Positions 1 through 6,027 of a stretch of 6,855 nucleotides of DNA are shown here, one piece after another (position 1 is the first letter of the stretch; every line of letters begins with the position of its first letter). The position numbers were made by a program, and so were the translations under genes. The notes beneath the pieces are model-generated. The model did not search any database and had not been told where the DNA came from. It saw only the letters and a list, made by a program, of their open reading frames with translations. The stretch comes from an uncultured Shinella sp. (GTDB lineage: Bacteria; Pseudomonadota; Alphaproteobacteria; Rhizobiales; Rhizobiaceae). The stretch spans positions 1 through 6,855 of the forward strand of contig CAMLOC010000199.1 of assembly GCA_946481465.1 (NCBI GenBank). Reading direction: 5' to 3'.

Positions 1-1104
1 CTCACGCAAAGGAACCGCCGCCGCTCCTCCGCCTCGCTCTCCTATCTTTCGCCGATCAAGGAGCGGAAGAACCTTGCCATCCGCACCGGTGCCCGCGTCG
101 CCCGCATCGTGCTGGAAGGTGTTCGCGCGGTCGGTGTCGAAGTCGTCACGAGTAAAGGCATAGAGACGATCCGGGCGGAGCGCGAGGTGCTCGTCTCCTC
201 CGGCGCCATCGGCTCGCCGAAGCTGCTCCAGCAATCCGGCATCGGCCCGGCCGACCACCTGAAATCCGTCGGCGTTGCGGTGAAGCACGACCTGCCGGGC
301 GTCGGCGGAAACATGCAGGACCATCTCGACCTCTTCGTCATATGCGAATGCACCGGCGACCACACCTATGACGGCGTGGCGAAACTGCACCGCACGCTCT
401 GGGCCGGCCTGCAATATGTGCTCTTCCGCTCCGGCCCCGTCGCCTCCTCGCTCTTCGAGACCGGCGGCTTCTGGTATGCGGACCCGGATGCCCGCTCGCC
501 GGACATCCAGTTCCACCTCGGCCTCGGCTCCGGCATCGAGGCGGGCGTCGAACGGCTGAAGAATGCCGGCGTGACGCTGAATTCGGCCTATCTGCACCCG
601 CGCTCGAAGGGCACGGTGCGGCTTTCCTCCGCCGATCCTTCCGCCGCGCCTTTGATCGACCCGAACTACTGGGAGGACCCGCACGACCGGAAGATGTCGA
701 TCGAGGGGCTGAAGATCGCTCGCGAGATCATGCAGCAGGCCGCGCTGAAGCCCTATGTCATGGCCGAGCGCCTGCCGGGGCCGAAGGTCATGACCGACGA
801 GGACCTCTTCGACTACGGCTGCGCCAATGCCAAGACGGACCACCATCCGGTCGGCACCTGCAAGATGGGCACGGGAGCGGACGCCGTCGTCGGGCTCGAT
901 TTGAAGGTGCATGGGCTTGAAGGTCTGCGCGTCTGCGACAGTTCCGTCATGCCGCGCGTTCCTTCGTGCAACACCAATGCGCCGACAATCATGGTGGGCG
1001 AGAAGGGCGCCGACATCATTCGCGGCCTGCCGGCGCTGCCGGCCGAGGTCTTCCAGCATGAGCGCAACGATGCGCGTCCGCGCGCCCGCAACCACATCCG
1101 ATAG
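1..1104 (+). CDS. GMC-family FAD-dependent oxidoreductase (choline/alcohol dehydrogenase-like), C-terminal part
   Basis: This is the 3' part of a flavoprotein gene. The frame is open from base 1 to a TAG at 1102-1104, giving 367 residues. GMC enzymes usually have about 530-560 residues, so roughly 170-190 N-terminal residues, including the FAD-binding GxGxxG, lie outside the window. Residue numbers here count from the window edge. Visible family marks are the TQRNRRRSSA...YL segment at residues 2-16, the second GMC signature GAIGSPKLLQQSGIG at 68-82, and the C-terminal HPVGTCKMG with the expected catalytic His at 282. The second active-site position is Asn326 in NTNAPTIMVGEKGADII, as in BetA-type members, where other GMC enzymes have His. 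The family oxidises alcohols to aldehydes or acids. The substrate cannot be read from this sequence. It could be a choline dehydrogenase relative given the betaine-type importer alongside, but I would not call it betA. It is probably cotranscribed with the Dabb gene 9 bases downstream. Confidence 0.92.
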   Translation, partial: LTQRNRRRSSASLSYLSPIKERKNLAIRTGARVARIVLEGVRAVGVEVVTSKGIETIRAEREVLVSSGAIGSPKLLQQSGIGPADHLKSVGVAVKHDLPGVGGNMQDHLDLFVICECTGDHTYDGVAKLHRTLWAGLQYVLFRSGPVASSLFETGGFWYADPDARSPDIQFHLGLGSGIEAGVERLKNAGVTLNSAYLHPRSKGTVRLSSADPSAAPLIDPNYWEDPHDRKMSIEGLKIAREIMQQAALKPYVMAERLPGPKVMTDEDLFDYGCANAKTDHHPVGTCKMGTGADAVVGLDLKVHGLEGLRVCDSSVMPRVPSCNTNAPTIMVGEKGADIIRGLPALPAEVFQHERNDARPRARNHIR

Positions 1105-1110
1105 GGGGAA
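1104..1110 (+). promoter_or_regulatory. Shine-Dalgarno for the Dabb gene
   Basis: The purine run GGGGGAA lies 3 bases before the ATG at 1114 and starts on the last base of the GMC stop codon. It supports the chosen start and suggests that the Dabb gene is translated from the same transcript as the GMC gene. Confidence 0.6.
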
Positions 1111-1113
1111 GCC

Positions 1114-1434
1114 ATGATCCGCCACTGCGTCTTCATCCACTTCAAGCCGACCATTTCCGCCGCCTACAGGGCCGAACTCTTCAACGAGATCGACGCCCTG
1201 AAGGATCGCCTGCCGGGCATGCTCGCCGTCCATATCGGCGTGAATGTCAGCCCGGAGGCGGGCATGGACAAGGGCTTCAGCGACGGTTTCATCGTCGATT
1301 TCGCCGACAGCTTTTCCCGCGACGCCTATCTGGAGGACAAGGAGCACAAGGAGACCGGCGCCCGGCTCGTCGCGGCGGCGGAAGGCGGCGTCAAGGGCAT
1401 CCTCGTCTACGACCTGGAGACCGGGGACCGCTAA
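1114..1434 (+). CDS. Dabb (stress-responsive A/B barrel) domain protein
   Basis: This is a 106-residue cytosolic protein with no signal peptide or membrane segment. It is one complete Dabb domain. The N-terminal strand reads MIRHCVFIHFK, followed by a helix with LKDRLPGM at about residues 29-36. The later segment FSDGFIVDFADSFSRDAYLEDKEHKE (written here in pieces: FSDGFIVDFADS, then DAYLEDKEHKE) matches the family pattern of a beta strand followed by a Y-x-x-x-x-x-H motif. Dabb proteins form dimeric ferredoxin-like barrels. Some are stress-induced with unknown function, and some are small enzymes such as cyclases or decarboxylases. The ATG at 1114 has a good ribosome binding site and the length is normal for the family. 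The upstream GMC oxidoreductase is 9 bases away, so the two probably form an operon and the Dabb protein may act on or bind that enzyme's product (inference). Its TAA overlaps the stop codon of the convergent permease gene. Confidence 0.88.
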   Translation: MIRHCVFIHFKPTISAAYRAELFNEIDALKDRLPGMLAVHIGVNVSPEAGMDKGFSDGFIVDFADSFSRDAYLEDKEHKETGARLVAAAEGGVKGILVYDLETGDR

Positions 1435-2174
1435 ATCCGCCCCGCCCGGCGCGACAGCACCCGTTCGATAGCCGAAAAGCCGTCATAGATCAGCACCGCC
1501 AGCACGGCGACGACAAGGCCGCCCTGCAACACGAAGGCAAGGTTGTTCGATTGCAGGCCGGCAATGATCACCTCGCCGAGCGTCTTGGCCGCAACCGTCG
1601 AGCCGATGGTGGCGGTCGCGAGGCTGATGGTCACCGAAAGGCGGATGCCGGCGAGAATGACCGGCAATGCCAGCGGCAATTCCACGCGGGTGAGCCGCTG
1701 CCAGGCGGTCATGCCCGTGCCGCGCGCGGCCTCCGTGACGGCGGGCGGCAGGGTGGCAAGACCCGCCATGGCATTTTCGAAGATCGGCAGCAGGCCGTAG
1801 AGGAAGAGCGCGATCAGCGTCGGCTTCTCGCCGAAGCCGACGGCGGGCACCGCGAGCGCCAGCACCGCGACCGGCGGAAAGGTCTGGCCGATATTCACGA
1901 GACTGCGCGACAGCGGCAGGAATTCCGCACCGATCGACCTTGTGACGAGGATGGCAAGCCCGACGGCGACGACGGTGGCGGCGAGCGTCGCGGCGAAGAC
2001 CGTGGCAAGGTGCGAGAGCGTCAGCGACAGCAGGCTGCCCTGGTTGTAGACGGCCGGCGCATTGGCCTGCACCAGCGGTTTCAACAGGGGCTCGAAGAGC
2101 GCCGGCTGGACGAGGAAGGCGATGAGGACGAGGAGCGCCGCCAGCCGCAGGAGATTGGGCAGGAGCCGCGTCAT
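1431..2174 (-). CDS. yehW: Osmoprotectant (glycine betaine-type) ABC transporter permease, YehW-like
   Basis: This is the 247-residue inner-membrane permease and the last gene of the four-gene importer operon. A hydrophobic N-terminal helix at about residues 8-24 is followed by a periplasmic stretch (about 25-50) and a standard BPD_transp_1 domain. The domain starts with a TM helix at about 55-78. The cytoplasmic EAA-type coupling loop EAARGTGMTAWQRLTRVELPLA spans 148-169 (seen as EAARGTGMTAW plus QRLTRVELPLA). It should dock on the ATPase encoded just upstream. LGEVIIAGLQSNN at 199-211 is typical of OpuC/Yeh-type permeases. E. coli YehW is about 243 residues, as I recall. The start overlaps the ATPase stop in an ATGA at 2171-2174. 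A GAGG lies 5 bases before the ATG, supporting translational coupling. The TAG stop is at 1431-1433. I infer it pairs with the larger permease as a heterodimer. Confidence 0.9.
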   Translation of the reverse strand: MTRLLPNLLRLAALLVLIAFLVQPALFEPLLKPLVQANAPAVYNQGSLLSLTLSHLATVFAATLAATVVAVGLAILVTRSIGAEFLPLSRSLVNIGQTFPPVAVLALAVPAVGFGEKPTLIALFLYGLLPIFENAMAGLATLPPAVTEAARGTGMTAWQRLTRVELPLALPVILAGIRLSVTISLATATIGSTVAAKTLGEVIIAGLQSNNLAFVLQGGLVVAVLAVLIYDGFSAIERVLSRRAGRI

Positions 2175-3109
2175 TGCGGCCTCGCGGCGCGCCGGACAAG
2201 GCCGGCAAGCGTGACGCGGCCGAGCTTTGCGCCGTCCGCGCCGACGACCGGCAGGGCCTCACGGCCGGACCAGAGCAGGGCGGACAGCGCCTCGCGCTGG
2301 CTGGACGCCGCGGCGATCGGCTCACCCTCCGCCTCGCCGGCTTCCGCCGCCTCCGCCACCGCGCCGATCGACAGGAGCCGGAAGGGCCGCTCGCCGGCGC
2401 CGATCAGCGTCTCGACGAAATCCGTCGCCGGGTTCACCAGCATCTCCTCCGGCGCCGCATATTGCACGATCCTTCCCTTGTCCATGACGGCGATGCGATC
2501 GGCGAGGTGGAAGGCCTCCTCCATGTCGTGGGTGACGAGCACGACGGTCGTGCCGAAATGCTTCTGGATCGCCAGAAGGTCGTCCTGCGCCTTGGCGCGG
2601 ATGACCGGGTCGAGCGCACCGAAGGGTTCGTCCATCAGGAGGATGTTCGGCTCGGCGGCGAGCGCCCGGGCAACGCCGACACGCTGCTGCTGGCCGCCCG
2701 ACAGTTCATGCGGATAACGCGGACCGAAGGCGGCGGGATCGAGCTGGAACAGCGCCAGCAGTTCCTCCACCTTGGCCGCGATGCGCGATTTCTCCCAGCC
2801 GAGCAGGGTCGGAACGGTAGCGATGTTCTCCGCGACGGTACGGTGCGGGAAGAGGCCGTGCCCCTGGATGGCATAGCCGATGCGGCGGCGCAGCTCGTGG
2901 CCGGGAATGGAGCGGTTGTCGGCACCGTCGATCAGGATCGTGCCGGAAGTCGGCTCGACCAGGCGGTTGATCATGCGCATCAGCGTCGTCTTGCCGGAAC
3001 CGGACGTGCCGACGATGACGGTGATCGTGTGCGGTGCGATGGCCATCGAGACGCGGTCGACGACCGCCGTCTCGCCATAGCGCTTGGTGATGCTGTCGAT
3101 CTCGATCAT
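2171..3109 (-). CDS. yehX: Osmoprotectant ABC transporter ATP-binding protein, YehX-like
   Basis: This is the 312-residue ATPase that powers the importer at the cytoplasmic face of the membrane. All ABC motifs are present. Walker A is GTSGSGKTT (34-42), and the Q-loop glutamine is Q82 in GYAIQGHGLFPH. The signature is LSGGQQQRVGVARAL (136-150). Walker B is ILLMDEP (156-162) with Glu161, the D-loop follows as GALD, and the switch His is H194 in LVTHD. The phrases MINRLVE, ELRRRIGYAIQ and ENIATVP are characteristic of YehX/OpuCA-like ATPases. Residues from about 230 to the end form a C-terminal regulatory region resembling the degenerate CBS-like end of YehX. It contains an Ala/Glu-rich patch (about 248-263), and ends with an LPVVGADGAKLG-like strand-turn. 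CBS regions in this family sense ionic strength, but I cannot say that this one does. Both ends overlap neighbouring genes by ATGA. AGGG lies 4 bases before the start codon. Confidence 0.93.
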   Translation of the reverse strand: MIEIDSITKRYGETAVVDRVSMAIAPHTITVIVGTSGSGKTTLMRMINRLVEPTSGTILIDGADNRSIPGHELRRRIGYAIQGHGLFPHRTVAENIATVPTLLGWEKSRIAAKVEELLALFQLDPAAFGPRYPHELSGGQQQRVGVARALAAEPNILLMDEPFGALDPVIRAKAQDDLLAIQKHFGTTVVLVTHDMEEAFHLADRIAVMDKGRIVQYAAPEEMLVNPATDFVETLIGAGERPFRLLSIGAVAEAAEAGEAEGEPIAAASSQREALSALLWSGREALPVVGADGAKLGRVTLAGLVRRAARPQ

Positions 3110-4266
3110 GCGGCCCTGCCGGGTTTGCGGTTGGAAAGTTCGGTGGCGGCATCGAGAACGATCGCCGCGGCGAAGGCGAGGGCGACCGTGGGCGCCGCGC
3201 CGAGCAGCACGAGGTCCATCGCCGTCTGGCCGATGCCCTGGAAGACGAAGACCCCAAAGCCGCCGCCGCCGATGAGTGCCGCGATGGTGGCAAGGCCGAT
3301 ATTCTGCACCAGGACGATGCGGATGCCGGTGAGGATGACCGGAAAGGCAAGCGGCAGCTCGACACGGAAGAGCCGCTGGCCGTCCGTCATGCCGATCCCG
3401 CGGGCGGCATCGTTGGCATCGCGCGGCACGCCGGCAAGGCCGACCACCGTATTGGCGACGACCGGCAGCAGCGAATAGAGGAAGAGCGCGATGAAGGCCG
3501 GCGCCGCGCCAATGCCGCGGATACCGAGCGCCGCGGCGCCCGGCACATGGACGGCGACCCAGCCGAGCGGCGCGATCAGGAGACCGAAGAGCGCGATCGA
3601 GGGGATCGTCTGGATGATGTTCAGCACGTTGAGCACGCCGGCGCGCAGCGCCTCCACCCGGTGGCAGAGGATGCCGAGCGGCAGGCCGACGAGCGTTGCG
3701 GCGACAAGCGAGCCGAGCGCCAGGACGACATGGCGCCCCGCCTCCAGCCAGAAGCTGTCTGCCCGGCTGCCATATTCCTTGAGGATCGACAGGCCGTCCC
3801 AGGCGCCGGACATCAGAAGCCCTGCGGCGGCCACCGCCGCGGCGGCGAGCAGCGCAACCCGGGCAAGCGGCGAAAGCCGGAGGCGCGCCAGCGCATCGGC
3901 CGTCAGGAGCGAAAAGGCGAAGCTCAGCAGCCAGAAACCCGAGGCCGGCGAGACGCGGGCATAGGTGTTCTCCGGCGGCGTGAGGTGCCCCGCGGAAAGG
4001 CCGACGAGAATGGCGAGCGCCAGCAGGGCAGCAAGCCCAAGCACCAGCCGGAAGACGGTCGGCGTCTTCAGGAGGACGAGAACGATGGCGATCACGACAA
4101 GGCCGAGCAGCGCCGCGCCGAACCCGGCGGGAAGCGCCTCCAGGATGCCCCGCGCCTCGCCCGGCACGATGCGGTTGGCCCGAAAGATGGCGAAGGGCGC
4201 AAGGAAGGTGCCGTAAGCCAGCAATGCGGCGATCACCACGCCGAGCTTGTCGATCCGGAACGTCAT
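3106..4266 (-). CDS. yehY: Osmoprotectant ABC transporter permease with N-terminal extension, YehY-like
   Basis: This is the 386-residue large permease of the importer, close to the roughly 385 residues of E. coli YehY. The first half (about 1-155) is an additional hydrophobic block with helices at about 8-28, 48-66, 73-91, 108-124 and 136-152, and no ABC permease motif. The second half (about 175-375) is the BPD_transp_1 domain. It contains VLNVLNIIQTIPSIALFGLL at 211-230, typical of betaine/OpuC-type permeases. The EAA-type loop is at 284-308 (DANDAARGIGMTDGQR followed by LFRVELPLAF), and LIGGGGFGVFVFQGI at 331-345 is also family-typical. The start has AAGG 5 bases upstream. The 55-base gap to the binding-protein gene holds a strong hairpin. 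The end overlaps the ATPase start by ATGA. The role of the N-terminal block is unknown to me. Its presence is shared with YehY, so it is not an odd fusion. Confidence 0.92.
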   Translation of the reverse strand: MTFRIDKLGVVIAALLAYGTFLAPFAIFRANRIVPGEARGILEALPAGFGAALLGLVVIAIVLVLLKTPTVFRLVLGLAALLALAILVGLSAGHLTPPENTYARVSPASGFWLLSFAFSLLTADALARLRLSPLARVALLAAAAVAAAGLLMSGAWDGLSILKEYGSRADSFWLEAGRHVVLALGSLVAATLVGLPLGILCHRVEALRAGVLNVLNIIQTIPSIALFGLLIAPLGWVAVHVPGAAALGIRGIGAAPAFIALFLYSLLPVVANTVVGLAGVPRDANDAARGIGMTDGQRLFRVELPLAFPVILTGIRIVLVQNIGLATIAALIGGGGFGVFVFQGIGQTAMDLVLLGAAPTVALAFAAAIVLDAATELSNRKPGRAA

Positions 4267-4286
4267 GAACGCCTTTCGAAGGGAAG

Positions 4287-4312
4287 GCCCCTCGCCCGGG
4301 CAGGCGAGAGGC
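4287..4312 (-). promoter_or_regulatory. Intercistronic hairpin between binding-protein and permease genes
   Basis: Read on the transcribed (minus) strand, GCCTCTCGCC and GGCGAGGGGC can pair over 10 positions around a 6-base loop TGCCCG, with one G-U wobble. It starts 9 bases after the TAA of the binding-protein gene and ends 20 bases before the permease ATG. No T run follows, so it is unlikely to be a full intrinsic terminator. It is more likely to protect the 3' end of the binding-protein message or to reduce read-through. Both are common in operons that need excess binding protein. Confidence 0.6.
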
Positions 4313-4321
4313 GGATGCGGC

Positions 4322-5233
4322 TTACTTGAGGAAGCCGTTCTTCTTCAGGAAGTCCTCGGCAACGGCCTTGGCCGGCTCGCCGCCGACCTGGACGCGGCCG
4401 TTGAGGTCCTGCAGCGTGACGAGATCGAGCTTCTCGAAGACAGGCTTGAGGATCTCCTCGATCTGCGGATTGGCCTTCAGCACCGCCTCGCGGATGATCG
4501 GCGCCGGCTGGTAGACCGGCTGCACACCCTTGTCGTCCTCCAGAACGACGAGGCCCGACGGCGCGATGCCACCGTCCGTGCCGTAGACCATGGCGGCGTT
4601 CGCACCGTTCGTCTGGTTGGCTGCCGCCGCGATCGTGGCGGCCGTGTCGCCGCCCGAAAGCGTGATGAGCTGCTCCGGCTTCAGGGTGAAGCCGTAGGTC
4701 GTCTGGAAGGCCGGCAGGGCCGCCGCCGAGTTCACGAATTCCGAGGAGGCGGCCAGCACCACCTGGCCGCCGTCCGTGACATATTTGCCGAAATCGCTCA
4801 GCGTCGCCAGCTTGTTCGGCTCGGCGACGTCCTTGCGCAGCGCGATCGCCCAGGTGTTGTTGGCCGGGGACGGCGTCAGCCAGACGATCTTGTTGGCGTC
4901 GTAGTCCAGCGTCTTGGCCAGTTCATAGGCCTTGGCGGCATCCTTCCACGCCGGGTCCTCGGCCTTCTCGAAGAAGAAGGCGGCATTGCCGGTATATTCC
5001 GGATAGATGTCGATCTCGCCGGCAATGATTGCCTGGCGCACGACCGGGGTCGCGCCGAGCTGCACGCGGTCCGTCGTCTCGATGCCGTTGGCATTCAGCA
5101 CCGAGAGGATGATGTTGCCGAGCACGCCGCCTTCGGTATCGATCTTCGAGGAGACGACGACCTGGGCCTGCGCGGCACCGGCTGCAAGCCCGAGGGCCAG
5201 GGCCGCTCCGAGGAATTTGACGACTGGACGCAT
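4322..5233 (-). CDS. yehZ: Periplasmic glycine betaine/osmoprotectant-binding protein, YehZ-like
   Basis: This is the substrate-binding subunit that delivers ligand to the importer from the periplasm. I chose the ATG at 5231-5233, giving 303 residues (E. coli YehZ is about 305). It has AAAGGG 7 bases upstream and opens directly into a Sec signal peptide. That peptide has MRPVVK, then a hydrophobic core FLGAALALGLAAGA, with likely cleavage after AQA at residue 23. A longer in-frame start at 5317 would add 28 mostly polar residues before the signal peptide. There is no lipobox, so the protein is soluble. The OpuAC-type domain fills the mature protein. Family marks are SKIDTEGGVLGNIIL (29-43), QLGATPVVRQAIIAGEIDIYPEYTGNAAFFF in pieces (58-70 and GEIDIYPEYTGN at 72-83), WLTPSPANNTWAIALR (118-133), LSGGDTAATI (192-201) and YGTDGGIAPSGL (217-228). 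These match YehZ/OsmX closely. Betaine is the expected ligand by homology; affinity is unknown. Confidence 0.93.
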   Translation of the reverse strand: MRPVVKFLGAALALGLAAGAAQAQVVVSSKIDTEGGVLGNIILSVLNANGIETTDRVQLGATPVVRQAIIAGEIDIYPEYTGNAAFFFEKAEDPAWKDAAKAYELAKTLDYDANKIVWLTPSPANNTWAIALRKDVAEPNKLATLSDFGKYVTDGGQVVLAASSEFVNSAAALPAFQTTYGFTLKPEQLITLSGGDTAATIAAAANQTNGANAAMVYGTDGGIAPSGLVVLEDDKGVQPVYQPAPIIREAVLKANPQIEEILKPVFEKLDLVTLQDLNGRVQVGGEPAKAVAEDFLKKNGFLK

Positions 5234-5314
5234 GAGATAACCCTTTCGTTCTGTGCGGGAAGCCATGACGGTATTTTCACCACGTTCGGGAAAGCCGGTC
5301 CCGGCAAAGCATTT

Positions 5315-5343
5315 CATATATGGCAGGCAATCGCAAAAAATAG
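5315..5343 (-). promoter_or_regulatory. Candidate promoter of the importer operon
   Basis: On the minus strand, TATATG (complement of 5315-5320) resembles a -10 box at four of six positions. Seventeen bases upstream is CTATTT (complement of 5338-5343), a poor -35 match. This is the most AT-rich place upstream of the operon and would give a leader of about 75 bases. The -10 sits inside the 8-base palindrome CATATATG. The evidence is weak, and alphaproteobacterial promoters often lack a strong consensus. Confidence 0.25.
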
Positions 5344-5420
5344 ACCGCTTCGGCCGGCCGGGGCATGCCGTTTGTTGCAGCGTTCAAAGCGCTTGCGAGA
5401 TTGGGCGAAGAAGCGGGCTT

Positions 5421-5442
5421 TTGCAACAGAAACGCGTTGCAA
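5421..5442. promoter_or_regulatory. 22-base dyad, possible operator
   Basis: TTGCAAC at 5421-5427 and GTTGCAA at 5436-5442 form a perfect 7-base inverted repeat with an 8-base spacer. A third copy of the half-site core, GTTGCA, lies at 5374-5379. A separate palindrome AAGCGCTT at 5387-5394 lies between them, inside a LacI-type-operator-like context. The size and symmetry suit a dimeric regulator. No regulator gene is in the window, so which gene is controlled and by what is unknown. Confidence 0.35.
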
Positions 5443-5556
5443 TTGCCGGACGCATCCGACACTCTCCCCGCGGCCCACCTCATTTTCCGATACCGCATTT
5501 CACCCTTGCCGGGAAACCATCCCGGGCCGATGTCCGGCGCAGATCCGTGAGGGACA

Positions 5557-6027
5557 ATGAGCATCTACATTCTCGCATTGCTGATCGGTGTCGTGGCGGG
5601 GCTGCGCGCGATGACGGCACCGGCGGCCGTCAGCATCGGGGCGGCGCTGGGCTGGCTTCCCGTCTCCGGCACCTGGGCCGCCTTCCTGGCCTATCGTTTC
5701 ACGCCCTACATCTTCGGCGCGCTCGCCCTCGTATAGTTCGTAACAGACCAGTTGCCCGGTAATACGAGCCGCAAGGTGCCGCAGCAGTTCGGCGCGCGCA
5801 TCGTCAGCGGTGCATTCTGCGGTGCGGCCGTCGGCACAGCCGGAGGCTCGATGATCGGCGGGCTCGTTGCCGGCATCGTCGGCGCGGTCATCGGCACGCT
5901 CGGCGGCTATGAGGCCCGCAAGCGCCTCGTCGCGGCCATCGGCGGCAAGGATCTGCCCATCGCGCTGCTGGAGGACGCCGTCGCCGTGCTGCTCGGCCTC
6001 TTCGTCGTGGCGTCGGTCGTGCCATGA
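5557..6027 (+). pseudogene. DUF4126 family membrane protein, interrupted by an in-frame amber codon
   Basis: From ATG 5557 (GAGGG 3 bases upstream) to TGA 6025-6027 there is one continuous frame of 156 codons, broken only by TAG at 5734-5736 (codon 60). Both sides fit a single small DUF4126 membrane protein. Upstream is MSIYILALLIGVVAGLRAMT...LGWLPVSGTWAAFL...PYIFGALALV; downstream is FVTDQLPGNTSRKVPQQFGA, RIVSGAFCGAAVG and a Gly-rich hydrophobic segment, then a final helix LLEDAVAVLLGLFVVASVV. In relatives I recall, the position after ALALV is usually Glu, so a single GAG to TAG change is the simplest explanation. The product would otherwise have about four hydrophobic segments; the family's function is unknown. 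It could be a true recent nonsense mutation, a sequencing error, or a gene read by suppression. The 3' end overlaps the next gene by ATGA, implying an operon. Confidence 0.8.
5842..5853 (+). promoter_or_regulatory. Possible internal translation restart in the DUF4126 gene
   Basis: GGAGG at 5842-5846 sits 4 bases before an in-frame ATG at 5851-5853, which is 115 bases after the amber codon. This is the best Shine-Dalgarno plus ATG pair downstream of the stop in the DUF4126 frame. It would give a 58-residue C-terminal fragment and keep ribosomes moving to the coupled reductase start. The match may be chance in Gly-rich codons (GGA GGC). Confidence 0.25.

Larger units (their letters stand above)
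5234..5556. other. Divergent intergenic region, 323 bases
   Basis: This stretch separates the minus-strand importer operon from the plus-strand DUF4126 gene and must carry promoters for both. Several frames are open across it, but they are long GC-rich shadows with no family signature. It holds an AT-rich patch near 5311-5341, a GC palindrome CGGCCGGCCG at 5351-5360, a dyad at 5421-5442, and a 6-base-pair hairpin at 5509-5525 (CCGGGA/TCCCGG, 5-base loop) just ahead of the DUF4126 gene. I see no convincing sigma-70 promoter on the plus strand. Confidence 0.7.

Noticed and set aside
1..1104. Naming the GMC enzyme betA
   Set aside because: The visible motifs are generic for the family, the N-terminus is missing, and the neighbouring importer alone does not prove choline as substrate.
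1551..2717. 388-codon plus-strand open frame
   Set aside because: Antisense to the small permease and ATPase genes; repetitive Arg/Gly/Glu-rich composition without any fold signature.
2174..3478. 434-codon plus-strand open frame opposite the ATPase and permease genes
   Set aside because: It is antisense to genes with full ABC motifs, is Arg/Asp/Gly-rich with no family signature, and is the usual result of high G+C third positions.
5234..5317. Upstream start at 5317 for the binding protein
   Set aside because: It would put 28 mostly polar residues before a perfect Sec signal peptide, while the ATG at 5233 has an AAAGGG site and gives the normal family length.
5351..5360. CGGCCGGCCG palindrome as a regulatory site
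   Set aside because: Such GC palindromes are expected by chance at this base composition, and nothing around it supports a function.
4247..5560. 437-codon plus-strand open frame opposite the binding-protein gene
   Set aside because: Low-complexity Arg/Leu/Asp-rich shadow of a clearly real periplasmic binding protein; no recognisable domain.
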